Positions 1 through 5,259 of a stretch of 5,259 nucleotides of DNA are shown piece by piece. Made by a program: the position numbers and the translations under genes. The notes under the pieces were generated by a model. That model was not told the origin of the DNA, did not search any database, and saw only the letters and a list, made by a program, of their open reading frames with translations. This stretch comes from Armatimonadota bacterium (GTDB lineage: Bacteria > Armatimonadota > Zipacnadia > Zipacnadales > UBA11051): NCBI GenBank assembly GCA_003542955.1, contig DPJP01000386.1, positions 1 through 5,259 on the forward strand. The letters are read 5' to 3'. Numbering within the stretch: the stretch's first letter is position 1; the number at the start of each line of letters is the position of its first letter.

Positions 1-2
1 AC

Positions 3-134
3 GGCGGCTATGAGGTCGAGGGAGCATACCGCTTCTACTGCGGGGGCTACACCATGGTCCGACCCGAGTCTGAGCGGCTGATCCTGGATGCCGCCGACGG
101 CGTGTTGCGGCAATTGCTGGGGGCGGGAACATAG
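3..134 (+). CDS. C-terminal end of an unidentified protein (5' end outside window)
   Basis: Only the last 43 codons and a TAG stop are visible, so the gene begins upstream of the window. The frame has strongly G/C-biased third positions, like the other genes here, which supports it as real coding sequence. The peptide starts GGYEVEGAYRFYCGGYTM and ends in an amphipathic helix-like stretch, LILDAADGVLRQLLGAGT. I do not recognise it with confidence. The pattern of a 'YEVE..YRFY' strand followed by a final helix is reminiscent of the ends of neutral/alkaline ceramidase-like hydrolases, but that is a weak impression from memory. It lies 86 bases upstream of the HEAT-repeat lipoprotein gene on the same strand, so the two could be co-transcribed. 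No clear promoter or terminator is seen between them. Confidence 0.55.
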   Translation, partial: GGYEVEGAYRFYCGGYTMVRPESERLILDAADGVLRQLLGAGT

Positions 135-204
135 CGCCTGCCGATTGGCGTTGAACCAAGAGCAGGCCGTCCGCCCACCTGATTGTGCCGACCGCACGCG
201 GATC

Positions 205-210
205 GAGAGG
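205..210 (+). promoter_or_regulatory. Ribosome binding site fixing the ATG start of the HEAT lipoprotein
   Basis: GAGAGG lies 10 bases before the ATG at 221. It supports that ATG over the in-frame GTG at 185, which would add 12 residues ahead of an otherwise well-formed lipoprotein signal peptide. Confidence 0.6.
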
Positions 211-220
211 GTTTTGCTGC

Positions 221-1789
221 ATGCGCCGATATCCGGTACTGATTGCGATAATCCTTGCCGTCTGTGTCTATCTGCTGTCCGCGGGCTGCAGTCTTCTGCC
301 GCTTGTCGACCCCCACGGCCATGACCACGCCGCAGAGGCCGACGAGCAGGAGCAGGAGCAGCAGGCCGAGGCGCAGAAGCCCAGCGAAGACGAGAGTGAC
401 ATGGACTTGTTCATGTTGCCGCCCGAGGCCCGCGAGCGCGTCAAGGCCATGAAGGTCGACGAGCTTGTTGAGCTACTGCAGAGAGACCAGGTCGATAGCG
501 TCGCGGATGCCGCGACCGCCGCGCCCTATGTGTACAAGCGCGCCACCGCCGAGGACCAGAAACGCATCGAGGACGCAGTTGCAGCGCTGGCCTCGAGCGG
601 CTCCACCGGAGAGACACGGAGCAGGGCCGTCGCGCTGCTGCCACGGCTCAACAACACTCACTCCGCCGTCCGCGCGAAAGCGGCGCGCTCCGACGCCGAC
701 CACGCCGTCCGCCTCGCGGCGATTCTGTCGCTCGAGCGTGACGGTCAGGCCGTGGCTCCGCTGCTGCAGGAGTTGGTCAAGGACCCCGACAGCGAGATCC
801 GCAAGACGGCCCAGGATATCCTCAGCAAGGTGCTCTCCGCCGGTGACGACAGCGGAATGCGGGCCCTCGTTCAGAGCCTCGGTGTCTATGAGAACGATGC
901 CAGTGCGCTGGCAACGACACACCTCGTCCCGACCGGCGCTCCCGCCCTGCCCGCGCTGACGGAAGCGGCACTCGGGGACCCCAGCGACTACCGCCGCGCC
1001 GCCGCGACCATCTGTATTGCGATGATCTGCGCGGGGGACAACGAGATGCTTGACGAGTTCGCGAAGAAGTCCAAAGCGACCCGTCACGGTACCCGCGAGC
1101 CCTGGCCCGCCAACCTCGACGGCCTGCCCACGCTCATCCGCGTCCTGGAGACCGACAGCTTCGGCCCCGCGCGGGAGGCTGCCGCCCAGGGCCTGGGCTA
1201 TCTCGGCTCGGCCAAGGCCGCCGCTCCCCTTGCGAAGGCGCTTCGCGACCCCGATGCGCACGTCCGCCGTCGTGCCGCCGCCGCCTTCGAGACCTTGCCC
1301 GGGGAGAGCGCAGTCAAGGAGCTCGCCCACGTTGCGGTGAGCGACACCAACTCCGATGTGCGTCGTTTCGCCGTCAAGGCGCTCGGCCATGTCGGCACGC
1401 CCGAGGCGGCAGGCGCACTGGCCCGCGCGACGACTGATCAAGAACCGCGCGTTCGACAGGCGGCCGCCGATGAACTCGGGCGGCTTGCGGCTCCCGAGGG
1501 CTTCGATGCGCTCGCGGCGATGCTCAAGGACCCCGTGGATGACGTCCGCTGGGCCGCCGCCCGCGCCATCGGCGAACTCCGCCTCAAGGAGGCAGTGCCG
1601 CATCTGCTCAGCGCCCTGCGTGACAGCTACCCGCCGGTCTCGAATGCCGCCGAGCGCGGCCTGCAGAAGCTCGGCATCGCGCAGCGCAAGGGCACCGGCT
1701 TCAGAGAGCCCGAACCCGAGGCCGATGATGAGTATGAGATGGAAGACCACTCCGGCCACAACCACGGTCCGGGTGGTCACTCGCACTGA
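221..1789 (+). CDS. HEAT-repeat (PBS lyase-type) lipoprotein with histidine-rich ends
   Basis: This 522-residue protein probably acts as an exported, membrane-anchored scaffold or binding protein; no catalytic domain is visible. Residues 1-23 form a type II signal peptide: two arginines, a hydrophobic core at 6-19, then LSAGC with Cys23 as the predicted lipidation site. Residues 31-36 are PHGHDH. An acidic, Gln-rich linker follows (39-60). Helical repeats fill about 75-485. The clearest HEAT units are near 178-205 and in a continuous run from about 302 to 484, each with the D-P/D-x-x-V/I-R-x-x-A-A signature (for example LRDPDAHVRRRAAAAF at 341-356). Residues 206-300 are helical-looking but not clear repeats. 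The tail is acidic (495-509) and then His-rich, with H510, H513, H515, H520 and H522. HEAT repeats of this type mediate protein binding, and some are phycobilin lyase subunits; nothing here suggests pigment attachment. Metal binding by the His-rich ends is an inference. The ATG at 221 is preferred to a GTG at 185. Confidence 0.85.
   Translation: MRRYPVLIAIILAVCVYLLSAGCSLLPLVDPHGHDHAAEADEQEQEQQAEAQKPSEDESDMDLFMLPPEARERVKAMKVDELVELLQRDQVDSVADAATAAPYVYKRATAEDQKRIEDAVAALASSGSTGETRSRAVALLPRLNNTHSAVRAKAARSDADHAVRLAAILSLERDGQAVAPLLQELVKDPDSEIRKTAQDILSKVLSAGDDSGMRALVQSLGVYENDASALATTHLVPTGAPALPALTEAALGDPSDYRRAAATICIAMICAGDNEMLDEFAKKSKATRHGTREPWPANLDGLPTLIRVLETDSFGPAREAAAQGLGYLGSAKAAAPLAKALRDPDAHVRRRAAAAFETLPGESAVKELAHVAVSDTNSDVRRFAVKALGHVGTPEAAGALARATTDQEPRVRQAAADELGRLAAPEGFDALAAMLKDPVDDVRWAAARAIGELRLKEAVPHLLSALRDSYPPVSNAAERGLQKLGIAQRKGTGFREPEPEADDEYEMEDHSGHNHGPGGHSH
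344..364 (+). repeat. GAGCAG hexanucleotide tandem repeat inside the lipoprotein gene
   Basis: Three perfect in-frame GAGCAG copies at 344-361 are followed by one more CAG. They encode the EQEQEQQ stretch (residues 42-48) of the acidic linker between the lipid anchor and the HEAT domain. A change in copy number would stay in frame and only alter linker length. Confidence 0.8.
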
Positions 1790-1820
1790 ACCGCGCCGGG
1801 CCGACGTCAATCCAGAGAAG

Positions 1821-1856
1821 ACAAAGAGCGCAGCCCACATATCAGGGCTGCGCTCC
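1821..1856. terminator. Hairpin terminator between convergent genes
   Basis: A perfect inverted repeat of 11 bases, GAGCGCAGCCC at 1826-1836 and GGGCTGCGCTC at 1845-1855, encloses an 8-base loop. It is the only strong palindrome in the 95-base gap between the convergent stops at 1789 and 1885. Read on the minus strand, the stem is followed by TTTGTCTTCTC, a T-rich though imperfect tract, so it looks like an intrinsic terminator for the dehydrogenase operon. Read on the plus strand the bases after the stem are not T-rich, so termination of the lipoprotein transcript here would be weaker or need Rho. Confidence 0.75.
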
Positions 1857-1884
1857 GTGATTCCAGGACCCGGCCGCTCACAGC

Positions 1885-2688
1885 TCAGTGCATCGTCTGT
1901 CCGCCGTCTACATTCAGCGCCTGGCCGGTGATATACGAGGCCCCGTCGCAGCACAGAAACAGCATCGCGTCGGCGACGTCATCATACGCGCAGCCGCGCT
2001 TGAGCGGCACCTTGTCGATGTACATCTGCCGCACCTGGTCTACCGTCTTCCCCCAGCGCTCGGCGTACTGCTTGTAGAGGCTGTCGACCCACAGCGGGGA
2101 ATCGAGCAGGTTGCCCGGACAGATAGCGTTGACCCGGATGTTGTACTCGGCAAGCTCCAGAGCCAGGCTCTGCGTCAGGCCGATGCCTCCGAACTTGCTG
2201 GCGGCATACGCGGAGTTCTTGTAGCTGCCCGTCTTGCCGGACTTGCTGTTGATCTGGATGATGACGCCACTCCCCCGCGGGATCATCACCCGCGCGGCAT
2301 GCTTGGCGACGATCATGTAGCCGACCAGGTTGACCTCGACCACTTTCGCCCACTTCGCCACATCGAACTCGGTGATATCGCCCGAGATCAGTATCCCGGC
2401 GTTCGATACAACGATATCCACCCTGCCGAAGCGCTCGACGGCTGCATCGAACGCCCGCGCGACCGACTCCTCATCAGTGACATCGGCGGCCAGGCCTAGG
2501 GTATCGACGCCGTACTGCTCGGCGACCTCCGCAGCCGCGGCTGTCACCTCCTGCTCCTTGAGGTCAAGCAGGGCCACCTGCGCCCCGGCCTGTGCCAGGC
2601 GATCGCTCAGCGCCCGCCCGAGCCCCTGCGCGGAGCCCGTCACCAGCGCCACCTTGTTCGCCAACTGCTCACTTGCTCCACTCGACAA
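1885..2688 (-). CDS. Short-chain dehydrogenase, sorbitol-6-phosphate 2-dehydrogenase (SrlD/SorD)-like
   Basis: This is a classical short-chain dehydrogenase of 267 residues, probably a cytoplasmic NAD-dependent oxidoreductase of sugar or polyol phosphates. Numbered from the TTG start, the cofactor motif is TGSAQGLG (17-24). Asp42 ends the second strand, which favours NAD(H) over NADP(H). NAG is at 96-98 and Asn120 is the structural Asn. The catalytic set is Ser148, Tyr161 and Lys165 (YAASK). The segments IIQINSKSGKTGS, KFGGIGLTQSLALELAEY and IDKVPLKRGC match, from memory, E. coli SrlD, which oxidises sorbitol-6-phosphate to fructose-6-phosphate. The resemblance is family-specific, but substrate identity is inferred. 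It is the last gene of the minus-strand set, 65 bases after the upstream dehydrogenase and just before the hairpin terminator. No ATG fits the N-terminus; TTG at 2688 has AGGGAG nine bases upstream. A GTG at 2808 would add 40 unconserved-looking Ala/Arg-rich residues and overlap the previous gene. Confidence 0.9.
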   Translation of the reverse strand: MSSGASEQLANKVALVTGSAQGLGRALSDRLAQAGAQVALLDLKEQEVTAAAAEVAEQYGVDTLGLAADVTDEESVARAFDAAVERFGRVDIVVSNAGILISGDITEFDVAKWAKVVEVNLVGYMIVAKHAARVMIPRGSGVIIQINSKSGKTGSYKNSAYAASKFGGIGLTQSLALELAEYNIRVNAICPGNLLDSPLWVDSLYKQYAERWGKTVDQVRQMYIDKVPLKRGCAYDDVADAMLFLCCDGASYITGQALNVDGGQTMH

Positions 2689-2697
2689 CGTGACCCA

Positions 2698-2703
2698 CTC
2701 CCT
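2698..2703 (-). promoter_or_regulatory. Ribosome binding site supporting a TTG start of the short-chain dehydrogenase
   Basis: On the minus strand AGGGAG sits nine bases before the TTG at 2688-2686. This start places the TGxxxGxG cofactor motif at residue 17, close to its usual place in the family, and is the main reason for choosing a non-ATG start. Confidence 0.6.
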
Positions 2704-2753
2704 GGATGGTGTTCTGCTCCCAATGTGGCTGGAGGCCGCTGCTGCCGCCACCG

Positions 2754-4511
2754 CTACGCATCGATCACGAAGTGCTCCAGCAGCGCCTGCTCGGCCTCGC
2801 GCGTCCACTGCTTCCCGGGTCCGAGCTTCGCCGCCACCTCCGGCAGCACGTCTGCAAGGTCGTCAAGGTCGGTCAGTGGCAGGTCGGCAATCTGTGGATA
2901 GATGACGATCTTGCCGGAGAACGTGCCGTCCCGCACCGCCTCCATGCCGTCCCACGCGGCGTTCATTCCACCGATTCCGGCGACTGCGCGGTTGGTCGAT
3001 AGCTGCCCCTTCTCCGCGCGCCTGATGACCTCCGCCAGGTCCTCGATGCCGGAGCCGCTCGAGCCGACATAGCCGTGGCCCCGCAGCGCGATACCGGAGC
3101 CGTCCAGCTCCGCCGTGGTGCCGCGTGCGACGCCGGCGAAGACGTTGAACACCGCATCATCGGCCAGGTACCGGCACGATGAGGTGATCAGCGCCGGCAC
3201 CGCCGCCATCATGATGATGTCATCGAAGCCCTCCGGCGCAATCTCCCGCAGCCGCGCGTCGAACTCATCAGGGCTCATCGTGGTCGGGTTCAGCGAGGCC
3301 AGCTCGACGCCGTTCTCCCGCGCGGTCTCGGCGAATCGCTCGAGCGCGGTCGCCAGCCGGTCGTCGTCGATGTCGGTGACCAGGATCAGCGCGGGGCGCT
3401 TCGGGCTCTCGATGGCCATCTGCAGGTGCATCTGGCCCATCGGGCCCGCGCCGCCGACGATCCAGGTCTTGCCGCCCGCCTTCGGGTTGAGATCGCGAAT
3501 TGGGCGATACGCGGCCAGCGGGTCCGCCGCACGCGCGCCCGCGTAGTAGGTGTCGTCGTAGTGGACGCGCCCCACGTCGAGGTTCACCCCGCGGGCGAGC
3601 GGCTTGTCCGTGACAAAGGTCATCCGCCCGCGCCTGGCGAGCGCGCTGTCCACGGTCTCGATGGCATCGACATCACCACTGCCGAGGATGAACACATCAT
3701 CAAAGCCAGCCCCGCCTGTGTGCTTCTCGACAATCTCGGCGACATCCAGTTCGGCAAGCGGCGCGGTGACGATGATATCGACGCCGCCACCGCCCGCGGC
3801 CATGCCGATCTCCCGCTCCACCTGCGTGGGTACTCCGGTCAACAGCACCCGTCGCGGCACGCCGCCGTACTCGATGCCCGGCAGCCGATAGGTGTGCTCC
3901 TCCGACCCCGGCGTACCGATGACCCACGCCGAGCCTCCGTCCTTGAGGCCCCTGCGCCGCACGTCGCGGTACGCGCGCACCACGCAGGCCCACGGCTCGG
4001 CCAGCGCAGCCTCCGAGTAACCCGTGTCCTTGCCCACCGGCACCAGGTAGCAGCCGTCATCGCCGTCGAGTATCTCCCTGGGGATGATGACATACTGCTC
4101 CAGCGCCCCCGGCAACATATACCCAAAGGCCAGGTTGACGCCCTTGTAGTAGATGTCGGCCTGAACGACAAAGCGGTCGCCCACGGCGTACTTGCCCGCG
4201 CGATTCTCGCCGACGGCGATGATGGTGATGGCCGCCTCGTGACCCGGGATGATCGGGTCATTGGCCAGGTCGCGCCCGTACAGGCGCGGGTGGTCGCCGC
4301 CGAGCTTGATGATCTTGGTGTCGCTGAAGCACAGGCCGGCGGCATCAATGCGCGCCAGAAGCTCGTCTGGTCCCGGCTGCGGCAATGCCTTGCTCTCCGG
4401 CGCCTTCTCACGCCCCAGCGTCTCGAGCCCGACGCCGTAGAGGTGCCACACCACGTTCTCAGCCGGCGCCGTCTGCTGTCCGGACTTGTACTGCTCCCAC
4501 GATTCGTACAT
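2754..4511 (-). CDS. Zinc-type medium-chain dehydrogenase, SorE (L-sorbose-1-phosphate reductase)-like, with a second Rossmann domain
   Basis: A 585-residue medium-chain dehydrogenase/reductase, probably a cytoplasmic NAD(P)-dependent oxidoreductase of a sugar or sugar phosphate. The N-terminal GroES-like domain (about 18-175) keeps likely catalytic zinc ligands: Cys61 (GLCFSD), His91-Glu92 (PGHEAA) and Glu172 (AEPWAC). The four-cysteine structural zinc lobe of alcohol dehydrogenases is absent. Family members are usually about 340-420 residues, so this one is some 150 longer. The excess is a second Rossmann-like unit: residues about 193-346 have a degenerate motif, VIGTPGSEE, while 347-500 have a proper VGGAGPMGQ. 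Both contain a GFDD-hydrophobic strand (269-272 and 428-431). The C-terminus, KQWTREAEQALLEHF, resembles, from memory, the end of Klebsiella SorE. The ATG has AAGGGA five bases upstream. The gene starts 26 bases after the aldolase stop and precedes the short-chain dehydrogenase. Exact substrate is unknown. Confidence 0.88.
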   Translation of the reverse strand: MYESWEQYKSGQQTAPAENVVWHLYGVGLETLGREKAPESKALPQPGPDELLARIDAAGLCFSDTKIIKLGGDHPRLYGRDLANDPIIPGHEAAITIIAVGENRAGKYAVGDRFVVQADIYYKGVNLAFGYMLPGALEQYVIIPREILDGDDGCYLVPVGKDTGYSEAALAEPWACVVRAYRDVRRRGLKDGGSAWVIGTPGSEEHTYRLPGIEYGGVPRRVLLTGVPTQVEREIGMAAGGGGVDIIVTAPLAELDVAEIVEKHTGGAGFDDVFILGSGDVDAIETVDSALARRGRMTFVTDKPLARGVNLDVGRVHYDDTYYAGARAADPLAAYRPIRDLNPKAGGKTWIVGGAGPMGQMHLQMAIESPKRPALILVTDIDDDRLATALERFAETARENGVELASLNPTTMSPDEFDARLREIAPEGFDDIIMMAAVPALITSSCRYLADDAVFNVFAGVARGTTAELDGSGIALRGHGYVGSSGSGIEDLAEVIRRAEKGQLSTNRAVAGIGGMNAAWDGMEAVRDGTFSGKIVIYPQIADLPLTDLDDLADVLPEVAAKLGPGKQWTREAEQALLEHFVIDA

Positions 4512-4537
4512 TGAGATCCCTTCTCACCTGGAGATTG

Positions 4538-5259
4538 TCAGGCCCGGTCCAGCCCCTGCCGACGGTACTTCTCGTCCGGGCGCGTCGATATCCGGCTGAC
4601 GTCTGTTGAGCTGAGCGCGTTCACACCGCCCGCGGCGCACGCGCCGAGGATGATCCGGGCGGTCTTGTCCATCATTGCGGTGATATTCCTGACCATCGTC
4701 GATGTCGAGCCCGCGGCAATCAGACCGTGGTTCTGGATCAGGATCGTCCGCGGCGGCTGCCCCACGCGCTCGGCATAGTCGGCGACACGGCGGTGCAGTT
4801 CCCTCGCAAGCGTCAGTCCCGGATCGGTGTATGGCACGAGGACATACTCATCCCCGCACACCACGATCTCGTCCGGGAACAGCCGCCGGGAAAGCAGTTC
4901 CATCCAACTCGTCGAGCAGAGGATCGAGTTGACCGCTATCGGGTGCGTATGCCCGACGAAGCTGATCTCCGGGTATGAGAGCAGCAGGGCGTGAAACACC
5001 GTTTCCGTCGAGGGACGCCTTCCGTCATCATTGACGCAGGCCGCCGCCAGTGCGTCCTTGATCTGCGCATCGTCCAGATCCGGGCCCCTGAGCAACCCGA
5101 CCAGCGGCTCTGAGTAGACCTGCACAAAGCTGTCCGCAATGCTATGGGCCAGTTGCGCCCCGCTTGCCTTCACGTAGAACGTCTCGGCATCCACCTGAGC
5201 CGACGTATTGCCCTCGCCGAGGATCACGCACTCGCGCGAAGGCTCCGCCAGCCACAGTG
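4538..5259 (-). CDS. Class II aldolase/adducin family protein (5' end outside window)
   Basis: The frame is open to the right edge, giving 239 visible residues; the start codon is beyond the window and probably only a short N-terminal piece is missing, since the family usually runs 210-260 residues. The visible N-terminus includes LGEGNTSAQ, the phosphate/substrate-binding loop, then VKASG. Counting from the GTG at 5227, Glu75 (STETVFH) matches the catalytic Glu of L-fuculose-phosphate aldolase. His93 and His95 (GHTHPIA) and His167 (QNHGLIAAG) form the usual zinc site. Enzymes of this fold cleave ketose 1-phosphates to dihydroxyacetone phosphate and an aldehyde, or epimerise or decarboxylate related sugars. 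The GEGNTS loop differs from the GTSGN type of FucA and is closer to the GGGNTS loop I recall from rhamnulose-phosphate aldolase/dehydrogenase fusions. It is the first visible gene of the minus-strand set, 26 bases before the medium-chain dehydrogenase. Substrate is not determinable. An internal GTG at 5227 is an unlikely start because conserved-looking coding continues upstream. Confidence 0.88.
   Translation of the reverse strand, partial: LWLAEPSRECVILGEGNTSAQVDAETFYVKASGAQLAHSIADSFVQVYSEPLVGLLRGPDLDDAQIKDALAAACVNDDGRRPSTETVFHALLLSYPEISFVGHTHPIAVNSILCSTSWMELLSRRLFPDEIVVCGDEYVLVPYTDPGLTLARELHRRVADYAERVGQPPRTILIQNHGLIAAGSTSTMVRNITAMMDKTARIILGACAAGGVNALSSTDVSRISTRPDEKYRRQGLDRA

Noticed and set aside
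135..220. Possible promoter upstream of the HEAT lipoprotein (TTGAAC near 151)
   Set aside because: No acceptable -10 element lies at the right distance, so a sigma-70-type promoter cannot be supported; the gene could equally be transcribed from upstream.
185..220. GTG at 185 as the start of the lipoprotein
   Set aside because: It would put 12 residues including two cysteines ahead of a complete type II signal peptide, and the ATG at 221 has its own ribosome binding site.
221..1789. Phycobilisome lyase role for the HEAT-repeat protein
   Set aside because: The repeats are of the PBS-lyase HEAT type, but the protein is a predicted lipoprotein with no phycobilisome genes nearby; the repeat name alone does not support that function.
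473..1954. A 493-codon open frame on the minus strand, opposite the HEAT lipoprotein gene
   Set aside because: It is a mirror of a GC-rich gene: it lies almost entirely antisense to a frame with clear HEAT repeats and a signal peptide, its translation has no recognisable domain, and it would also run into the short-chain dehydrogenase region.
1888..2905. Plus-strand open frames opposite the short-chain dehydrogenase and the end of the medium-chain dehydrogenase
   Set aside because: Both genes on the minus strand have conserved catalytic and cofactor motifs here; the plus-strand products look like low-complexity shadows.
3426..4514. A 362-codon open frame on the plus strand, opposite the medium-chain dehydrogenase
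   Set aside because: The opposite strand encodes a recognisable dehydrogenase with catalytic motifs across the whole span; the plus-strand product is His/Arg/Val-rich without motifs, as expected of an antisense frame in high-GC DNA.

Overview
The window is GC-rich, densely coding bacterial DNA. G or C at third codon positions supports the reading frames chosen. The HEAT-repeat lipoprotein with a low-complexity acidic linker, and a sugar-dehydrogenase operon, would fit a free-living heterotroph of a less-cultivated phylum (Armatimonadota- or Planctomycetota-like). That placement is a weak inference; no marker gene is present.

Layout. Left edge (3-134, +): the last 43 codons of a protein that starts outside the window. 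Next (221-1789, +): a 522-residue predicted lipoprotein with PBS-lyase-type HEAT repeats and histidine-rich segments at both ends. A perfect 11-bp hairpin at 1826-1855 separates it from a convergent minus-strand gene set. That set is read from right to left. First is a class II aldolase (4538 to beyond the right edge), then a 585-residue zinc-type medium-chain dehydrogenase related to L-sorbose-1-phosphate reductase (2754-4511), then a short-chain dehydrogenase very like sorbitol-6-phosphate 2-dehydrogenase (1885-2688). Gaps of 26 and 65 bases and a shared orientation suggest one operon ending at the hairpin.

How they may work together. In the known L-sorbose pathway, a SorE-type enzyme reduces L-sorbose-1-phosphate to sorbitol-6-phosphate, and a SorD/SrlD-type enzyme oxidises that to fructose-6-phosphate. 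This operon pairs relatives of both with a class II aldolase, an enzyme class that cleaves ketose 1-phosphates or acts on related sugar acids. The set therefore looks like a sugar or polyol breakdown module. Its true substrate cannot be read from sequence, and no kinase, transporter or regulator lies inside the window.

The most notable point is that the medium-chain dehydrogenase carries two consecutive Rossmann-like domains. Only the second keeps a normal glycine-rich nucleotide-binding motif. The histidine-rich ends of the HEAT lipoprotein are the second point of interest.
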